A stretch of DNA of 64,000 nucleotides from Thermincola carboxydiphila (GCA_016841045.1 JAENZX010000020.1:1-64000), one strand, 5' to 3'. Shown: positions 25,301 to 37,226, counted from the first letter of the stretch. Program-made: numbers and translations. The notes: generated by a model from the letters alone, not told the origin.

Positions 25301-26209
25301 GTGAGGAGATTGTTAAAAAAATTTTTTGTTTTTTTATTTAGTATATTGATGTTTTCAGGCTATATCATTCCTGTTTATGCTGTTGGAGACCCTTACGAGT
25401 ACTGTAACAAGGTTGTAATGACTGTGGGCAGTAAAACAGCTTATGTTAATGGTAAGCCCAAGGTTATGAAAGCTGCTCCCTACATTGAATCTGGCAGGGT
25501 GATTGTGCCTCTAAGAGATGCAGCCGAATTTTTGGATGCTTCAGTGACGTGGGACGGTTTCATGAATGGCAGGACTGACGTTGAGGCGGAAGACGGTATG
25601 ATAGTCGAATTTCAGGCCGGTGATAAGAGGTGTTATTACGGTAACCTTAGCCAGAGGAAAGATACACATGCCAATGCCGGTTGGGTTATGCAAGTAATGG
25701 ACAAGGCTCCTGTTATTAAAAAGGACAATTTAATGTATGTACCTATAAGGTATTTGGTAGAAGGATTAGGAGCATCATTAAGTTATGATGAAAAGACAAA
25801 GACTGTCGTCATTAAAAGAATTGATACCTATGGCTGGAGAGAATATACAGAAGTTTACACCGGTACTAAAATAAAGTATCCGTACGACTGGTTTGTTGAG
25901 TCAGAAGCGTTCAGTCTAGATATTTACAAAAACGGTACTGAATTTATATTCACATATGAAGACAGATATCCTATTGAGGTTATAAGCTCTAATAGGAGAG
26001 AACTGTTAAGACAGGGATGGAAGGTCTACAGAGAAACGTCGACAAAAATTACCCTAACTAAAAAGTACTATGACCAGCAGCTGACAAAAATTATTTCTAC
26101 ACGCAAGTTAAAGGGTGGCTCACTGGTATATAAGGTAAATACCAATTCGGAGGCTTCGGAGTGGAATCTTCTTATAATTGATAAAATTATACCGGGAACA
26201 GGTATTTAA
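25301..26209 (+). CDS. Secreted protein with copper-amine-oxidase-N-like (stalk) domain
   Basis: A 302 aa exported protein. Residues 1-28 form a signal peptide (Arg/Lys start, hydrophobic core, cleavage near VYAVG). Two halves of the copper amine oxidase N-terminal domain follow: YVNGKPKVMKAAPYIESGRV with VPLRDAAEFLDASVTWD, and NLMYVPIRYLVEGLGASLSYD. Such stalk domains are common on Firmicute surface proteins and do not imply oxidase activity. The C-terminal 120 residues are beta-rich and unrecognised. GTG 25301 is the assumed start; the site before it is weak. Confidence 0.82.
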   Translation: MRRLLKKFFVFLFSILMFSGYIIPVYAVGDPYEYCNKVVMTVGSKTAYVNGKPKVMKAAPYIESGRVIVPLRDAAEFLDASVTWDGFMNGRTDVEAEDGMIVEFQAGDKRCYYGNLSQRKDTHANAGWVMQVMDKAPVIKKDNLMYVPIRYLVEGLGASLSYDEKTKTVVIKRIDTYGWREYTEVYTGTKIKYPYDWFVESEAFSLDIYKNGTEFIFTYEDRYPIEVISSNRRELLRQGWKVYRETSTKITLTKKYYDQQLTKIISTRKLKGGSLVYKVNTNSEASEWNLLIIDKIIPGTGI

Positions 26210-26211
26210 AG

Positions 26212-26916
<705 letters not shown>

Positions 26917-26928
26917 AACCCTTTAAAT

Positions 26929-27006
26929 GGTCCCGTGAGGCCGTAAGGGCAGGTAGACTGTATTTGTCTTTACCTCCTTACCGGCCTTGCTGGTAAGGAT
27001 TTTTTA
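26929..27006 (+). promoter_or_regulatory. PyrR-binding leader and attenuator between pyrR and pyrB
   Basis: GGTCCCGTGAGGCCGTAAGG at 26929-26948 is a second PyrR-loop-like sequence. The terminator is CCTTACC (26976-26982) with GGTAAGG (26992-26998) plus an inner GC pair, followed by ATTTTTTAT. This places a second UMP-responsive switch before the biosynthetic genes, as in Bacillus. Confidence 0.85.
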
Positions 27007-27026
27007 TATTAAAGGAGGTAACTGCT

Positions 27027-27968
27027 GTGGGCCTAAACCGTAAAGATTTGTTGGGCATCAGGGACCTGAGTGTTGAAGAAATCAGGCTGATACTTGATAC
27101 AGCCGAACCCATGAAAGAGATTATCGGACGGGAGATTAAGAAGGTTCCTACGTTAAGGGGAAAAGTCGTGATAAATCTCTTTTATGAGCCCAGCACCAGA
27201 ACAAGGACATCATTCGAGCTTGCAGGGAAATACATGAGTGCTGACACCATTAATATCAGTACATCAACAAGCAGTGTAGTAAAAGGAGAAACCCTGAAAG
27301 ATACTGCCAAAACCCTGGAGGTGATGGGTGCTGATGTGGTGATAATAAGGCACTCTGCAACTGGAGCGCCAAATATTTTAAGTAAATATATATCGGCTTC
27401 AGTTATTAATGCCGGGGACGGTTTTCATGAACACCCAACCCAGGCTTTGCTGGATATGTATACTATCAAAGAGAAAATAGGAGGCTTTGAAGGACTTAAG
27501 GTAGCCATTGTGGGAGATGTCCTTCACAGCAGGGTGGCGAGGTCAAATATTTTGGGACTCACCAAAATGGGTGCTGATGTCCGGGTAATAGGGCCTGCAA
27601 CACTGATACCGCCTGAAATTGAAAAATTAGGGGTGTCCCCCTTTACCTGTATAGAAGATGGATTGCGTGATGCGGATGTGGTGATGGTTCTGCGTATGCA
27701 GCTGGAGAGACAGCAGAAAGGCTTATTCCCTACAATCAGGGAATATGCAAGGCTGTATGGCGTGACCACAGATCGGTTAAAACTTGCTCGTCCCGATGCA
27801 CTGGTCATGCATCCCGGCCCCATGAACAGGGGAGTAGAAATATCACCGGAAGTAGCTGACGGGGTACAGTCGGTTATTAATGAGCAGGTAACAAACGGGG
27901 TCGCGGTAAGAATGGCAATCCTTTATCTGCTGACGGGAGGAGGTAACCCCCATGAAACTATTAATTAA
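27027..27968 (+). CDS. pyrB: Aspartate carbamoyltransferase catalytic subunit
   Basis: Joins carbamoyl phosphate and aspartate to make carbamoyl aspartate, the first committed step of pyrimidine synthesis. The 313 aa chain has the carbamoyl phosphate motif [10 protein letters not shown] near residue 54, the [12 protein letters not shown] motif near residue 135 and [11 protein letters not shown] near residue 218. No regulatory pyrI follows, as usual in Gram-positive bacteria. GTG 27027 follows AAAGGAGGT. Its end overlaps pyrC by 17 bases. Confidence 0.97.
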   Translation: MGLNRKDLLGIRDLSVEEIRLILDTAEPMKEIIGREIKKVPTLRGKVVINLFYEPSTRTRTSFELAGKYMSADTINISTSTSSVVKGETLKDTAKTLEVMGADVVIIRHSATGAPNILSKYISASVINAGDGFHEHPTQALLDMYTIKEKIGGFEGLKVAIVGDVLHSRVARSNILGLTKMGADVRVIGPATLIPPEIEKLGVSPFTCIEDGLRDADVVMVLRMQLERQQKGLFPTIREYARLYGVTTDRLKLARPDALVMHPGPMNRGVEISPEVADGVQSVINEQVTNGVAVRMAILYLLTGGGNPHETIN

Positions 27969-29244
27969 AGGCGGGCGTGTGATTGACCCCGCAAATAATT
28001 TCTCCGATGTTGCTGACATTCTTGTAGAGGACCGAAAGATTATAGCTAGCGGGTTGGATCTTAAGGCCACTGAGGAAGCTGAAATTATTGATGCAAGCGG
28101 TAAACTAGTAGTGCCGGGGTTTATTGATATGCATGTCCATCTGCGGGAACCAGGGCTTGAAGCCAAGGAAACAATAGCGACAGGAACAAGGGCTGCCGCG
28201 ATGGGAGGCTTTACAGGAGTAGCCTGTATGCCAAATACAAAACCTGTTATAGATAATCAGGCGCTGGTTGAGTTTATTAAATGCAGAGCCGCCTCGGAGG
28301 GAGTAGTAAATGTTTTCCCCATTGGAGCTATTACCAAAGGTTCTGACGGTAACGAACTAGCTGAAATAGGGGATATGAAAATGGCCGGTGCGGCTGCCAT
28401 TTCCGATGACGGCCATCCTGTAATGAATGCCCAGCTCATGAGACTGGCTATGCAGTATGCAAGTATGTTTGATATGACAGTAATCTCTCACTGCGAAGAT
28501 ACAAATCTTGTTGCTGATGGAGTTATGAATGAAGGATATTTCTCTACAATTTTTGGCCTTAAAGGTATCAGCAGGCTGGCTGAAGAGGTTATGGTGGCGA
28601 GGGAAATTATGTTGGCTGAGCTGACCGGTGCTAAAGTACACATTGCCCATATCAGTACTGCCGGATCTGTAGAACTGGTTCGCCAGGCTAAAAGAAAAGG
28701 GCTTAAAGTAACAGCAGAAGCAGCACCGCATCACTTTAGCCTGACTGATGAAGCAGTAGGGTCATATGACACCAATACCAAGGTGAACCCACCGCTTAGG
28801 GGAGAAGATGATGTGAAAGCCGTTAAAGATGGTTTAAGAGATGGCACTATAGATGTGATTGCCACCGACCATGCTCCCCATACCCAGGAAGAAAAAGATG
28901 TGGAATACAACTATGCCCCATTTGGCATGGTTGGGCTAGAAACAGCAGTAGGCCTGGCCTTTAAGGAACTGGTTATTCCAGGCATTCTCAGTGTTGAGGA
29001 ACTTGTGCAGAAAATGAGTGTTAATCCAGCCCTGATTCTGGGTCTCGACAAGGGGCATCTCACGCCGGGAAGTGATGCTGATATTACAATTATTGACCCT
29101 AACCTTAAAGAGATAGTTGATGTAAAGAAATTTGCCTCAAAAGCAAAGAACTCACCGTATGACGGATGGGAACTCAAAGGACTGCCTGTAGCAACTATAG
29201 TTGGCGGCAAAGTTGTGATGTACAACAGGGCACTTATTGGCTAA
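27952..29244 (+). CDS. pyrC: Dihydroorotase
   Basis: Zinc amidohydrolase that cyclises carbamoyl aspartate to dihydroorotate. The 430 aa length is that of type I dihydroorotases. Metal ligands are seen in [10 protein letters not shown] near residue 58, SHCEDTNL near residue 178, [11 protein letters not shown] near residue 231, and [12 protein letters not shown] near residue 305. It starts inside the end of pyrB behind GGAGGAGG, so the two are translationally coupled. Confidence 0.96.
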   Translation: MKLLIKGGRVIDPANNFSDVADILVEDRKIIASGLDLKATEEAEIIDASGKLVVPGFIDMHVHLREPGLEAKETIATGTRAAAMGGFTGVACMPNTKPVIDNQALVEFIKCRAASEGVVNVFPIGAITKGSDGNELAEIGDMKMAGAAAISDDGHPVMNAQLMRLAMQYASMFDMTVISHCEDTNLVADGVMNEGYFSTIFGLKGISRLAEEVMVAREIMLAELTGAKVHIAHISTAGSVELVRQAKRKGLKVTAEAAPHHFSLTDEAVGSYDTNTKVNPPLRGEDDVKAVKDGLRDGTIDVIATDHAPHTQEEKDVEYNYAPFGMVGLETAVGLAFKELVIPGILSVEELVQKMSVNPALILGLDKGHLTPGSDADITIIDPNLKEIVDVKKFASKAKNSPYDGWELKGLPVATIVGGKVVMYNRALIG

Positions 29245-29273
29245 ATTGACAAAAAACCTGTGGAGGGATGCAA

Positions 29274-30356
29274 ATGAAAGCAGTACTCGTTCTCGAGGAC
29301 GGCACGGTTTTCGAAGGAACAGGATTCGGAGCACACGCAGAAAATTTCGGTGAAGTGGTATTCAATACGAGTATGACAGGGTATCAGGAAATTCTGACTG
29401 ACCCGTCATACTGCGGGCAGATTGTTACAATGACTTATCCGCTGATAGGTAATTACGGCATAAACCCCGAGGATATGGAGTCCAGAAAACCTTTTGGGTT
29501 GGGATTTGTAGTTAGAGAGTTTTGTGAAATCCCCAGTAATTGGAGGTCTGAGAAGACCCTTAACCAGTATCTCAAGGAAAACGGCATCCCTGGTATTGCC
29601 GGGATTGATACAAGGGCCCTTACACGGAGACTGAGAAATTACGGAACTATGGGCGGAGTTATTGCTACAGGGGATAAATTTGATATAGAGGACATGAAAA
29701 AAAGGGTTATCGGACACCCAGATCTTTCGGGTACGGATCACGTTATGAGAGTTACCATAGATAAAAGCTATACCCTCCACAATGACGGATACCGGGTTGT
29801 GCTGATGGATTTCGGAGCTAAGGACAATATAGCCAGATCACTGCACCAACTCGGCTGTGAAGTGGTTGTTGTACCAGCCACTACAACATCACAGGAAGTA
29901 CTGGCCTTAAACCCTGGTGGTATTATGCTGTCAAATGGTCCTGGAGACCCCGAAAATGTAGAATTTGCCATAAATTCAGTAAAAGAACTATTCGGTAAAA
30001 AACCTATGTTTGGAATCTGCCTCGGCCATCAGATTATCGGTCTGGCTCTGGGTGGCACAACGTACAAACTTAAGTTCGGACACAGGGGAGCAAACCACCC
30101 GGTAAAGGACCTTGCTACAGGCAAAGTCCATATTACTTCTCAAAACCATGGGTATGCTGTTGATGCAGAATCCATTCCTAAAGACGAAGTGGCGGTGTCT
30201 CATATTAACTTAAATGACGGTACGGTTGAAGGATTGAGGCATCTGCACCTGCCGATATTCTCGGTACAGTACCATCCTGAGGCCGCTCCCGGTCCATGGG
30301 ATTCAGACTACTTGTTCAGCCAGTTTATAGACCTTATTAAGCAGGAGAGGAGGTAA
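29274..30356 (+). CDS. carA: Carbamoyl-phosphate synthase small (glutaminase) chain
   Basis: Supplies ammonia from glutamine to CarB. ATG 29274 is preferred to the ATG two codons earlier because GGAGGG lies 6 bases before it. The 360 aa protein has the N-terminal CPSase domain ([13 protein letters not shown]) and a class I glutaminase domain with the catalytic Cys in [12 protein letters not shown] near residue 246 and His-Glu in [13 protein letters not shown] near residue 330. Confidence 0.97.
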   Translation: MKAVLVLEDGTVFEGTGFGAHAENFGEVVFNTSMTGYQEILTDPSYCGQIVTMTYPLIGNYGINPEDMESRKPFGLGFVVREFCEIPSNWRSEKTLNQYLKENGIPGIAGIDTRALTRRLRNYGTMGGVIATGDKFDIEDMKKRVIGHPDLSGTDHVMRVTIDKSYTLHNDGYRVVLMDFGAKDNIARSLHQLGCEVVVVPATTTSQEVLALNPGGIMLSNGPGDPENVEFAINSVKELFGKKPMFGICLGHQIIGLALGGTTYKLKFGHRGANHPVKDLATGKVHITSQNHGYAVDAESIPKDEVAVSHINLNDGTVEGLRHLHLPIFSVQYHPEAAPGPWDSDYLFSQFIDLIKQERR

Positions 30357-30361
30357 TATAT

Positions 30362-33300
30362 ATGCCAATCAAAGAAGGACTAAAGAAAGTAATGGTTATC
30401 GGTTCAGGTCCTATCATTATCGGACAGGCAGCGGAGTTTGACTATGCCGGTACCCAGGCCTGCCGCGCTCTCAGGGAAGAGGGCCTAGAGGTTGTATTGG
30501 TCAACAGCAACCCGGCGACTATTATGACAGATACAAATATTGCCGATAAGGTATATATTGAACCCCTTACACCCGACTTTGTTGCACGTATTATCCGGAA
30601 GGAAAAACCCGATGGTTTACTGCCTACTCTGGGCGGTCAGGTCGGACTTAATATTGCGGTGGCTCTTGCGGAACAGGGGATCTTGGAGGAAGAGGGAGTT
30701 GCCCTTCTGGGAACACCGCTGTCAACAATAAAAAAGGCTGAGGACAGGGAAATGTTCAAGGCCATGATGGAAGAGATAGAGGAACCAATTCCACCGAGTG
30801 TTATCGTTGAAGATATTGATAGTGCTCTCGCCTTTGCTGAAGAAACCGGTTACCCGGTAATTGTTCGCCCTGCCTACACCCTTGGTGGAACAGGTGGAGG
30901 TATTGCCAGCAGCATTGACGAGCTCAGGGCTATAGCCACCAAAGGTTTAAAGCTAAGTATGATTGGCCAGTGCCTGATTGAGAAAAGTGTGGCCGGCTGG
31001 AAGGAAGTAGAGTACGAGGTTGTCAGAGACAGCAACGACAACTGTATTACAATTTGTAACATGGAGAATATCGATGCTGTGGGGGTTCATACAGGAGACA
31101 GCATAGTTGTGGCTCCCTCCCAGACACTGGCAGACAAGGAATATCAGATGCTGCGGTCAGCATCGCTGAAGATAATCAGGGCTCTTGGTATAGAGGGAGG
31201 ATGTAATGTACAGTTTGCCCTTCATCCTGAAAGCTTTGAATATATAGTAATCGAGGTAAACCCAAGGGTATCCCGTTCGTCAGCTCTGGCATCAAAAGCA
31301 ACGGGCTTTCCTATCGCTAAGGTTGCTTCTAAAATTGCCATTGGCCTTACCCTTGATGAAATAAAGAATGCCGTAACGGGTAAGACTTATGCGGCCTTTG
31401 AACCTGCCCTAGATTATGTGGTTGTGAAAATCCCACGCTGGCCCTTCGATAAATTCGCTCTCGCCGACAGGATGTTGGGTACTCAGATGAAGGCTACAGG
31501 AGAGGTAATGGCCATTGACCGTACTTTTGAGTCGGCTCTAATGAAGGCTATCCGCTCGCTGGAGATTGGTCTTTACGGTCTCCGCCTCAAGGGCTCGGAG
31601 AATTTATCTCAGGCAGAACTGGAAGAAAAGCTCAGGTCAGCAGATGATGAGCGAATGTTTATTGTGGGAGAGGCTCTCCACCGTGGCATGTCAATTGAGC
31701 AACTGCATGAACTGACTATGATAGATATCTGGTTCCTGGTGAAGATTAAAAATATCGTTGACTTCGAGATTGAAATAATTAATGGCGTTAAGCAAAACGG
31801 CTCTGCCTACTTTACACGGGATGTTATGACCAGGGCAAAACTACTGGGTATACCTGATGTGTATATGGCTCAACTAACCGGACTAACCGAAACTGAGATC
31901 AGGGATATCAGAATGAGTTTTGATTTAAAGCCTGTCTATAAGATGGTTGATACCTGTGCTGCTGAGTTTGAGGCTGTTACACCTTACTATTATTCGGCAT
32001 ACGAAAAAGAAAATGAAGCCATCAGGACTGAAAAGAGGAAAGCTGTTGTACTTGGCTCAGGACCAATTCGTATCGGGCAGGGAATTGAATTTGACTACTG
32101 CTCTGTTCACTCAGTCTGGTCTCTGAGAGATGAAGGAATAGAAACTATTATCATTAACAACAACCCCGAAACTGTAAGTACTGACTTTGATACTTCTGAC
32201 AGGCTTTACTTCGAACCACTTATCCCTGAAGATGTATTGAATATCATTGAGATTGAGCAGCCGGAGGGAGTAGTGGTCCAGTTTGGAGGGCAGACCGCCA
32301 TAAACCTTGCTGAACCATTAGCCAAGGCAGGAATCAAAATTCTTGGTACAGCAGTCGAAGACATCGATATGGCTGAAGACCGTGATAAATTTGACCACCT
32401 GCTTTTGGAACTGGGCATCCCCAAACCGCCGGGCAGGACTGCCACATCTGTTGAAGGTGCGCAGAAGATTGCCGATGAGATTGGATTCCCGGTGCTGGTT
32501 CGCCCGTCATATGTTCTTGGAGGTCGGGCTATGGAGATTGTATATAACCAAAATGAATTGGTAGACTACATGACCTCTGCTGTAAAGGCATCTTCCGAAC
32601 ATCCGGTACTTGTCGATAAGTACCTGATAGGTAAGGAAGTTGAGGTTGATGCCATCTCAGATGGGGAAGATGTCCTTATACCTGGTATCATGGAGCATAT
32701 CGAAAGAGCGGGAGTTCACTCCGGTGACAGTACCGCAGTTTACCCTGCCCAAAGCTTAAGTTCGAGGCAGATTAAGGACCTGGTTGACTATACTACGAGA
32801 CTTGCCCGTGCTCTGCACGTGAAAGGTCTTATCAATATCCAGTACGTACTCCATGAAAACCAGCTTTACGTACTGGAGGTAAACCCGCGGTCCAGCCGTA
32901 CAGTACCTTACCTCAGTAAGATTACCGGTGTACCCATGGTTAACGTGGCAACCAAGATGATTTTGGGCCACAAACTAAAAGATCTCGGCTACAAGAGCGG
33001 TTTGCATCCGACGCCTGACTTTATAGCTGTAAAAGCGCCTGTATTCTCCTTTTCTAAACTGCTGGAAGTAGATACTTCCCTTGGTCCGGAGATGAAATCT
33101 ACAGGTGAAGTAATGGGTGTTGACAGCGATCTCTCCAAGGCCATGTACAAGGCGCTGGTTGCTGCAGGGTTTGATATTCCCACAAAAGGTACTATTCTTG
33201 CTACGATTGCTGACAAAGATAAGGATGAAGTAATACCTATTCTTAGAGGCTTCGTGGACTTGGGCTTCAAGCTGGTAGCTACCTGCGGTACTGCTAAAAC

Positions 33301-33586
33301 CATCGCCGCAGCAGGACTGCCGGTGGAGAAGGTAAACAAAGTAAATGAAGGTTCACCGAATATCATCGACCTTATCAAAGCAGGAAAGATTGACTTGGTA
33401 ATAAATACACTTACCAAGGGCAAAGCGCCTGAGCGTGACGGCTTCCGTATCAGGAGGACTGCGGTGGAGCACGCAGTACCGTGTCTCACCTCACTGGATA
33501 CAACCGCGGTGATATTGGATGTACTGAAATCCCTTGTAAAGGGGCAGGATTTCATGATGAAGCCGCTTCAGGAATATTTGAGCTAA
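30362..33586 (+). CDS. carB: Carbamoyl-phosphate synthase large chain
   Basis: Makes carbamoyl phosphate from bicarbonate, ammonia and two ATP. The 1074 aa chain shows the two homologous ATP-grasp halves (each starting with a glycine-rich block: [19 protein letters not shown] near residue 12 and [19 protein letters not shown] near residue 560) and a C-terminal MGS-like allosteric domain ([18 protein letters not shown] near residue 960). It starts 6 bases after carA behind GGAGGTAA. A hairpin begins at its stop codon. Confidence 0.98.
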   Translation: MPIKEGLKKVMVIGSGPIIIGQAAEFDYAGTQACRALREEGLEVVLVNSNPATIMTDTNIADKVYIEPLTPDFVARIIRKEKPDGLLPTLGGQVGLNIAVALAEQGILEEEGVALLGTPLSTIKKAEDREMFKAMMEEIEEPIPPSVIVEDIDSALAFAEETGYPVIVRPAYTLGGTGGGIASSIDELRAIATKGLKLSMIGQCLIEKSVAGWKEVEYEVVRDSNDNCITICNMENIDAVGVHTGDSIVVAPSQTLADKEYQMLRSASLKIIRALGIEGGCNVQFALHPESFEYIVIEVNPRVSRSSALASKATGFPIAKVASKIAIGLTLDEIKNAVTGKTYAAFEPALDYVVVKIPRWPFDKFALADRMLGTQMKATGEVMAIDRTFESALMKAIRSLEIGLYGLRLKGSENLSQAELEEKLRSADDERMFIVGEALHRGMSIEQLHELTMIDIWFLVKIKNIVDFEIEIINGVKQNGSAYFTRDVMTRAKLLGIPDVYMAQLTGLTETEIRDIRMSFDLKPVYKMVDTCAAEFEAVTPYYYSAYEKENEAIRTEKRKAVVLGSGPIRIGQGIEFDYCSVHSVWSLRDEGIETIIINNNPETVSTDFDTSDRLYFEPLIPEDVLNIIEIEQPEGVVVQFGGQTAINLAEPLAKAGIKILGTAVEDIDMAEDRDKFDHLLLELGIPKPPGRTATSVEGAQKIADEIGFPVLVRPSYVLGGRAMEIVYNQNELVDYMTSAVKASSEHPVLVDKYLIGKEVEVDAISDGEDVLIPGIMEHIERAGVHSGDSTAVYPAQSLSSRQIKDLVDYTTRLARALHVKGLINIQYVLHENQLYVLEVNPRSSRTVPYLSKITGVPMVNVATKMILGHKLKDLGYKSGLHPTPDFIAVKAPVFSFSKLLEVDTSLGPEMKSTGEVMGVDSDLSKAMYKALVAAGFDIPTKGTILATIADKDKDEVIPILRGFVDLGFKLVATCGTAKTIAAAGLPVEKVNKVNEGSPNIIDLIKAGKIDLVINTLTKGKAPERDGFRIRRTAVEHAVPCLTSLDTTAVILDVLKSLVKGQDFMMKPLQEYLS

Positions 33587-33611
33587 GTGGGGAGAAATCC
33601 CCACTTTCCCT
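33585..33611 (+). terminator. Hairpin at the carB stop codon, probable terminator
   Basis: AAGTGGGGA (33585-33593, overlapping the TAA stop) pairs exactly with TCCCCACTT (33598-33606) around GAAA. The tail TCCCTTATCTT is only moderately T-rich, so termination may be partial. Confidence 0.6.
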
Positions 33612-33649
33612 TATCTTAGTGATTTGCCAGCCAAAAGAAGTCCTGTTTG

Positions 33650-33867
33650 GCGTAATACTGTTGTACACGTCTCCATGCGTGGCTTTTGACGAAACTAACA
33701 GCCATTCCGCCTAGGGTGAGCACGGGAACCTGCCAATTCGGCGTCCTGCCTCAATGGCAGGTGGAGGCCGTCCTAGCCTCCACCCTTACATCTACGGCGG
33801 GCGGAATGGCAGTAAGTTTCGTTACAAAAACCCACGCCAATTCCGACTTAGCACAACAGTATTACGC
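33650..33867. repeat. Nested palindromic structured element, copy 2
   Basis: Same architecture as 21640-21860. Outer arm GCGTAATACTGTTGT (33650-33664) with 33853-33867; second arm GCGTGG…TTTTG (33677-33688) with 33825-33837; ACGAAACT (33689-33696) with 33815-33822; GCCATTCCGCC (33701-33711) with 33800-33810; inner hairpins CCTGCCA/TGGCAGG (33729-33761) and GGTGGAGGC/GCCTCCACC (33760-33784). Changes relative to copy 1 occur in pairs that keep the helices. A 71-codon open frame runs through it but is explained by the palindrome. Confidence 0.85.
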
Positions 33868-34167
33868 TAACCTATTAGCGTTTTGGGCTAAACATACATA
33901 AAGGGAGTTTAAACAAGGAAGCCTCCCCACTTAGCATGCAGGACGCGCGCTTGAGTGTAATTTGAGTGGAGAATTGTTGCGCTGCGAGTTTGATTCGGTA
34001 AGTTGACAAACGATGGTGACACAATGAAAACCTCCGCAAATGTCTAAACTCTCTAAGGCAAGCGAAAATGAGCTTAAAAACCGGGATTTCTTTAGAACTT
34101 ATCACATAATCCAGGGAAGCCGGTTGATGAGGCCCCAATTTACCGCAAAATATTGAGCGGGCGCCCG

Positions 34168-34297
34168 GGCGTGGGTTTAAGCAGGTTTGTGAACTTGGAC
34201 CTAGGCGGGCGGAATGGCAGTAAGTTTCGTTACCAAAACCCACGCCAATTCCGACTTAGCACAACAGTATTACGCTAACCTTTAGCGTTTTGGGCTA
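34168..34297. repeat. Rearranged third copy of the structured element (3' half)
   Basis: Bases 34204-34297 repeat 33796-33891 almost exactly (one substitution and a 2-base gap over about 95 bases), covering the right half of the element plus its flank. The left half is missing, but GGCGTGGGTTT at 34168-34178 pairs exactly with AAACCCACGCC at 34236-34246, so one arm has a new partner. The 33892-34167 stretch between copies holds no gene that I recognise. Confidence 0.75.
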
Positions 34298-34348
34298 AAT
34301 GAATGACTAACACCAAAACATACATAGAGTAAGGCTGAACAGACGACG

Positions 34349-34816
34349 GTGAAAAAATTAAAACCAGGGGATGAGAAAGTGAAGATTAATTTTACCAAAA
34401 AGGAGTATAAGGCTCTCCTTACTGTTCTTTATATTTCGGATTGGGTAATGCATAGTCATGACACCGAACTAGATCCGGAGACACAAAAGTACAAGGATTT
34501 AGAGCAGAAAATATTGTCTTTTGCAAAAGATTTTGGAATGGATGACTGTGTTGAAAGGGATGCAAAATTGGGTGGGTTTTTTCATACACGTAATTTTGAA
34601 GATGAAGTAATGAAGTTTATTGAGCGATATGATGATAATTCTTTTTGGGATGAGTTGGCAGATAGGTTGGCTGACAGGGATTTTCTCAGAAAATACGGAG
34701 AAGAAGCTATTTTAAAAATGACTCCAGAAGAAAGATTTCAGAAGTATTGCGATTTTGAAGATAAATACAATGAAGAATTTGAAGAAAATGGCCTTGAAAA
34801 TATAAGAATAGATTAG
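34349..34816 (+). CDS. Conserved-looking acidic protein of unknown function
   Basis: A 155 aa soluble, strongly charged protein (INFTKKEYKALLTVLYISDWVMHSH; FWDELADRLADRDFLRKYG). Probably mostly helical, with no membrane segment. GTG 34349 has a weak site; GTG 34379 (VKINFTKKEY) is an alternative start that would match where similar hypothetical proteins seem to begin. It lies between carB and pyrK, downstream of the repeat copies, and is an intruder in the pyr operon. The 3' end overlaps the convergent gene by 4 bases. Confidence 0.65.
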   Translation: MKKLKPGDEKVKINFTKKEYKALLTVLYISDWVMHSHDTELDPETQKYKDLEQKILSFAKDFGMDDCVERDAKLGGFFHTRNFEDEVMKFIERYDDNSFWDELADRLADRDFLRKYGEEAILKMTPEERFQKYCDFEDKYNEEFEENGLENIRID

Positions 34817-35274
34817 TAGTTGGGAATTTTGTCTCTTTTACTTGTAAACTGCCTGTTAACTGTTACTGAACCATGGAAATCTCCGTAGATGTTCAGTTTC
34901 CGGTCATCGGGGTATAATATTGTTAGTGTCCCGTTCCATATACCGGGTTGGGTTTGGGCAGCCGTAAGAATTGTACGGCACACGTATACAGTCTCGTTTA
35001 TGGTAGAGTTATATGCAATTGTATTGGTGAAATTGGTTTTGATTGTTCTGTATTCACCGCTAATCCGGGTTTCGATGCGGATAGGGGAATTGGAGCTTAT
35101 TGTATAACTGTTTACCTTGTTTTTTTTATCTCGTGTCTGTATTATGCTGTAAAAGGCTCCTATGGGGGCATTATTATAAATGGACAGGTTAAGCCAAATC
35201 TTGGCTTTTGTTCCAGAGTTGTTATCGATGCTGCCTTTTACAATGCCGTCAGGTGAAAGAAGAGTATGTTTCAT
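34813..35274 (-). CDS. Beta-rich protein of unknown function
   Basis: A 153 aa protein with many Ser, Thr and Asn residues (SIDNNSGTKAKIWLNLSIYNN; NSPIRIETRISGEYRTIKTN). Alternating polar and hydrophobic residues suggest a beta-sandwich. No signal peptide or cysteine pattern except one Cys. ATG 35274 follows AAGAGGAGG on the minus strand, a strong site. It is oriented against the pyr genes on both sides, so pyrK-pyrD-pyrF-pyrE need their own promoter. Confidence 0.68.
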   Translation of the reverse strand: MKHTLLSPDGIVKGSIDNNSGTKAKIWLNLSIYNNAPIGAFYSIIQTRDKKNKVNSYTISSNSPIRIETRISGEYRTIKTNFTNTIAYNSTINETVYVCRTILTAAQTQPGIWNGTLTILYPDDRKLNIYGDFHGSVTVNRQFTSKRDKIPNY

Positions 35275-35288
35275 AATAAAGCCTCCTC

Positions 35289-35316
35289 TTAATGCATACT
35301 ATGGAAGGCTTATAAA
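35289..35316 (+). promoter_or_regulatory. Possible promoter of the pyrK-pyrE half-operon
   Basis: TTAATG (35289-35294) and TATAAA (35311-35316) with a 16-bp spacer, in the only gap between the minus-strand gene and pyrK. No PyrR loop or terminator is evident here. The match is modest. Confidence 0.35.
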
Positions 35317-35403
35317 GGATGTTACATAAATAGGGTGTTTACCGTAAAAATAGTTAGAACCCAAATTGCGTTTAAAGCACCCATCAAATAAGAGGTGACA
35401 TAA

Positions 35404-36204
35404 ATGTCTTTTTCGGGATTAAGCAAAGTTATATCTAATGAGAAAACCGGTCCGCAGCAGTTTCTTATAGTCCTGCATTCACCGGAATTAACTAAACAGG
35501 CAAAACCGGGACAATTTGTACATGTGCGGGTTAACGGGTTATCAGACCCTCTGTTGAGGAGACCTATAAGCCTGCATGAAATTGATTATGCATCCGGAAA
35601 TGTAAGTCTTCTTTACCAGGTAGTTGGAAAGGGGACTGAGCTTTTGTCTGGAGTCCCAGCAGGGGCTGAGGTAGATGTAATGGGGCCTTTGGGAAATGGG
35701 TTTTGGATTCCGGAAGGTGTTAAAAGAGTGCTTGTCGTCGGCGGGGGAATTGGAAATGCTCCGCTGCTGCCTTTGGTTAAGGAGCTTAAGGATAGGGGAG
35801 TTGAACAGACTGTTCTTCTTGGCGGCCGGACAGTGGACTATGTGGCCGGCCTTGAGGGATTTAAGTCAGTTGGGGTTACGGTTGAGACTGCTACTGATGA
35901 CGGCAGCTTGGGAAGGAAGGGTTTTGTTACGCAGCTGGCGGAAGATATCTTTACATTGGATAAGCCTGATTACTTCTTTGCCTGCGGACCTGAGCCTATG
36001 TTGAAGCAGCTGATAATCACTGCCGATAAATACGGTATCAGCGGGCAGGTATCCTTGGAAGAACGTATGGGGTGTGCGGTTGGAGCCTGCCTGGCTTGTG
36101 TTTGTAAAATTAAAGTAAAAACAGATGAAGCCGGCTGGGATTATAAAAAGGTATGTGTTGACGGTCCTGTATTTGAGGCAAGTGAGGTGGTTTTCGATGT
36201 CTAA
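35404..36204 (+). CDS. pyrK: Dihydroorotate dehydrogenase B electron-transfer subunit
   Basis: FAD and [2Fe-2S] subunit that lets PyrD (class 1B) use NAD+. The 266 aa protein has the flavin-binding block [14 protein letters not shown] near residue 44, a nucleotide-binding [12 protein letters not shown] near residue 116, and the cluster motif [12 protein letters not shown] near residue 222 with a fourth Cys in [11 protein letters not shown] follows AAGAGGTGA. Its stop overlaps the pyrD start by 8 bases. Confidence 0.95.
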   Translation: MSFSGLSKVISNEKTGPQQFLIVLHSPELTKQAKPGQFVHVRVNGLSDPLLRRPISLHEIDYASGNVSLLYQVVGKGTELLSGVPAGAEVDVMGPLGNGFWIPEGVKRVLVVGGGIGNAPLLPLVKELKDRGVEQTVLLGGRTVDYVAGLEGFKSVGVTVETATDDGSLGRKGFVTQLAEDIFTLDKPDYFFACGPEPMLKQLIITADKYGISGQVSLEERMGCAVGACLACVCKIKVKTDEAGWDYKKVCVDGPVFEASEVVFDV

Positions 36205-37108
36205 TCTTGAAATAAATCTTGGCGGCCTTAAAATGAAAAATCCCGTAACTACTGCATCCGGGACTTTCGGTTTCGGGCCTGAATACGCACCATATATTGA
36301 TTTGAATCAATTGGGGGCCATTGTAGTCAAAGGGACTACTCTGGAACCGCGTAAAGGTAATGCCACACCGCGGATAGCTGAAACTCCTTCGGGTATTTTA
36401 AACTGCATCGGTTTACAAAATCCTGGGGTAGATTACTTTATTGAGAAAAGCCTGCCGTATCTCAAAGAATACGATACCCCTGTAATAGTAAATATCTCAG
36501 GCAACTCAGTGGAGGACTATGCTGAGATTACCCGCAGGTTATCCCAAGCAGACGGTGTAGGAGCTCTGGAAGTGAATATATCGTGTCCCAATGTCAAACA
36601 GGGAGGTATGGTTTTTGGCACAAGCTGTACAGCTGCCGCTGATGTAATCAGGGTGGTCAGGGAATATACAACTCTTCCTCTAATAGCCAAGCTGTCGCCT
36701 AATGTAACTAACATCGTCGAAATTGCCCAGGCTGTGGTAGAGGCAGGTGCAGATGCACTGGCCCTCATCAATACACTCCTGGGGATGACAATTGACATCC
36801 ATAAAAGAAAACCTGTTCTTGGTAATATTATGGGAGGGCTTTCGGGGCCAGCCATAAGGCCGGTGGCTGTAAGGATGGTTTGGCAGGTAGCCCAGGCAGT
36901 TGACAAGCCTATCTTGGGCATGGGTGGTATTATGAACGCTGATGATGCAATAGAATTTATTCTCGCCGGTGCAACTGCTGTTGCTGTTGGTACAGCAAAT
37001 TTTGTGAATCCCAGGGCTACTATGGATGTTTTGGAAGGAATCAAACAGTACATGGAGAAATATGGTGTTAATGATATAAATGATTTAGTAGGAGCAGCCT
37101 GGAAATAG
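36197..37108 (+). CDS. pyrD: Dihydroorotate dehydrogenase B catalytic subunit
   Basis: FMN enzyme oxidising dihydroorotate to orotate. ATG 36197 ([16 protein letters not shown]) follows GAGGTGG by 6 bases and gives 303 aa, the family length; a frame from 36125 would overlap pyrK by 80 bases. The class 1B active-site Cys is in [11 protein letters not shown] near residue 131. FMN-binding GTASGTFG-like block [10 protein letters not shown] near residue 18 and [14 protein letters not shown] near residue 241. Confidence 0.96.
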   Translation: MSNLEINLGGLKMKNPVTTASGTFGFGPEYAPYIDLNQLGAIVVKGTTLEPRKGNATPRIAETPSGILNCIGLQNPGVDYFIEKSLPYLKEYDTPVIVNISGNSVEDYAEITRRLSQADGVGALEVNISCPNVKQGGMVFGTSCTAAADVIRVVREYTTLPLIAKLSPNVTNIVEIAQAVVEAGADALALINTLLGMTIDIHKRKPVLGNIMGGLSGPAIRPVAVRMVWQVAQAVDKPILGMGGIMNADDAIEFILAGATAVAVGTANFVNPRATMDVLEGIKQYMEKYGVNDINDLVGAAWK

Positions 37109-37226
37109 TTCGTTCACGGCACCATTGAATTAACTGATCACAGAAGTACTATTTTTGGGTTAGGGCGCAGATAAAAATCAGGAGTACACAGAGGATATAA
37201 TAAAAGGAACAATGGAGGTATGCTAT

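Noticed and set aside
33686-33901. 71-codon plus-strand open frame across the structured element
   Set aside because: It is a by-product of the palindrome: copy 1 has the same beginning of frame but hits a stop, and the differences between copies follow base pairing and not codon positions.
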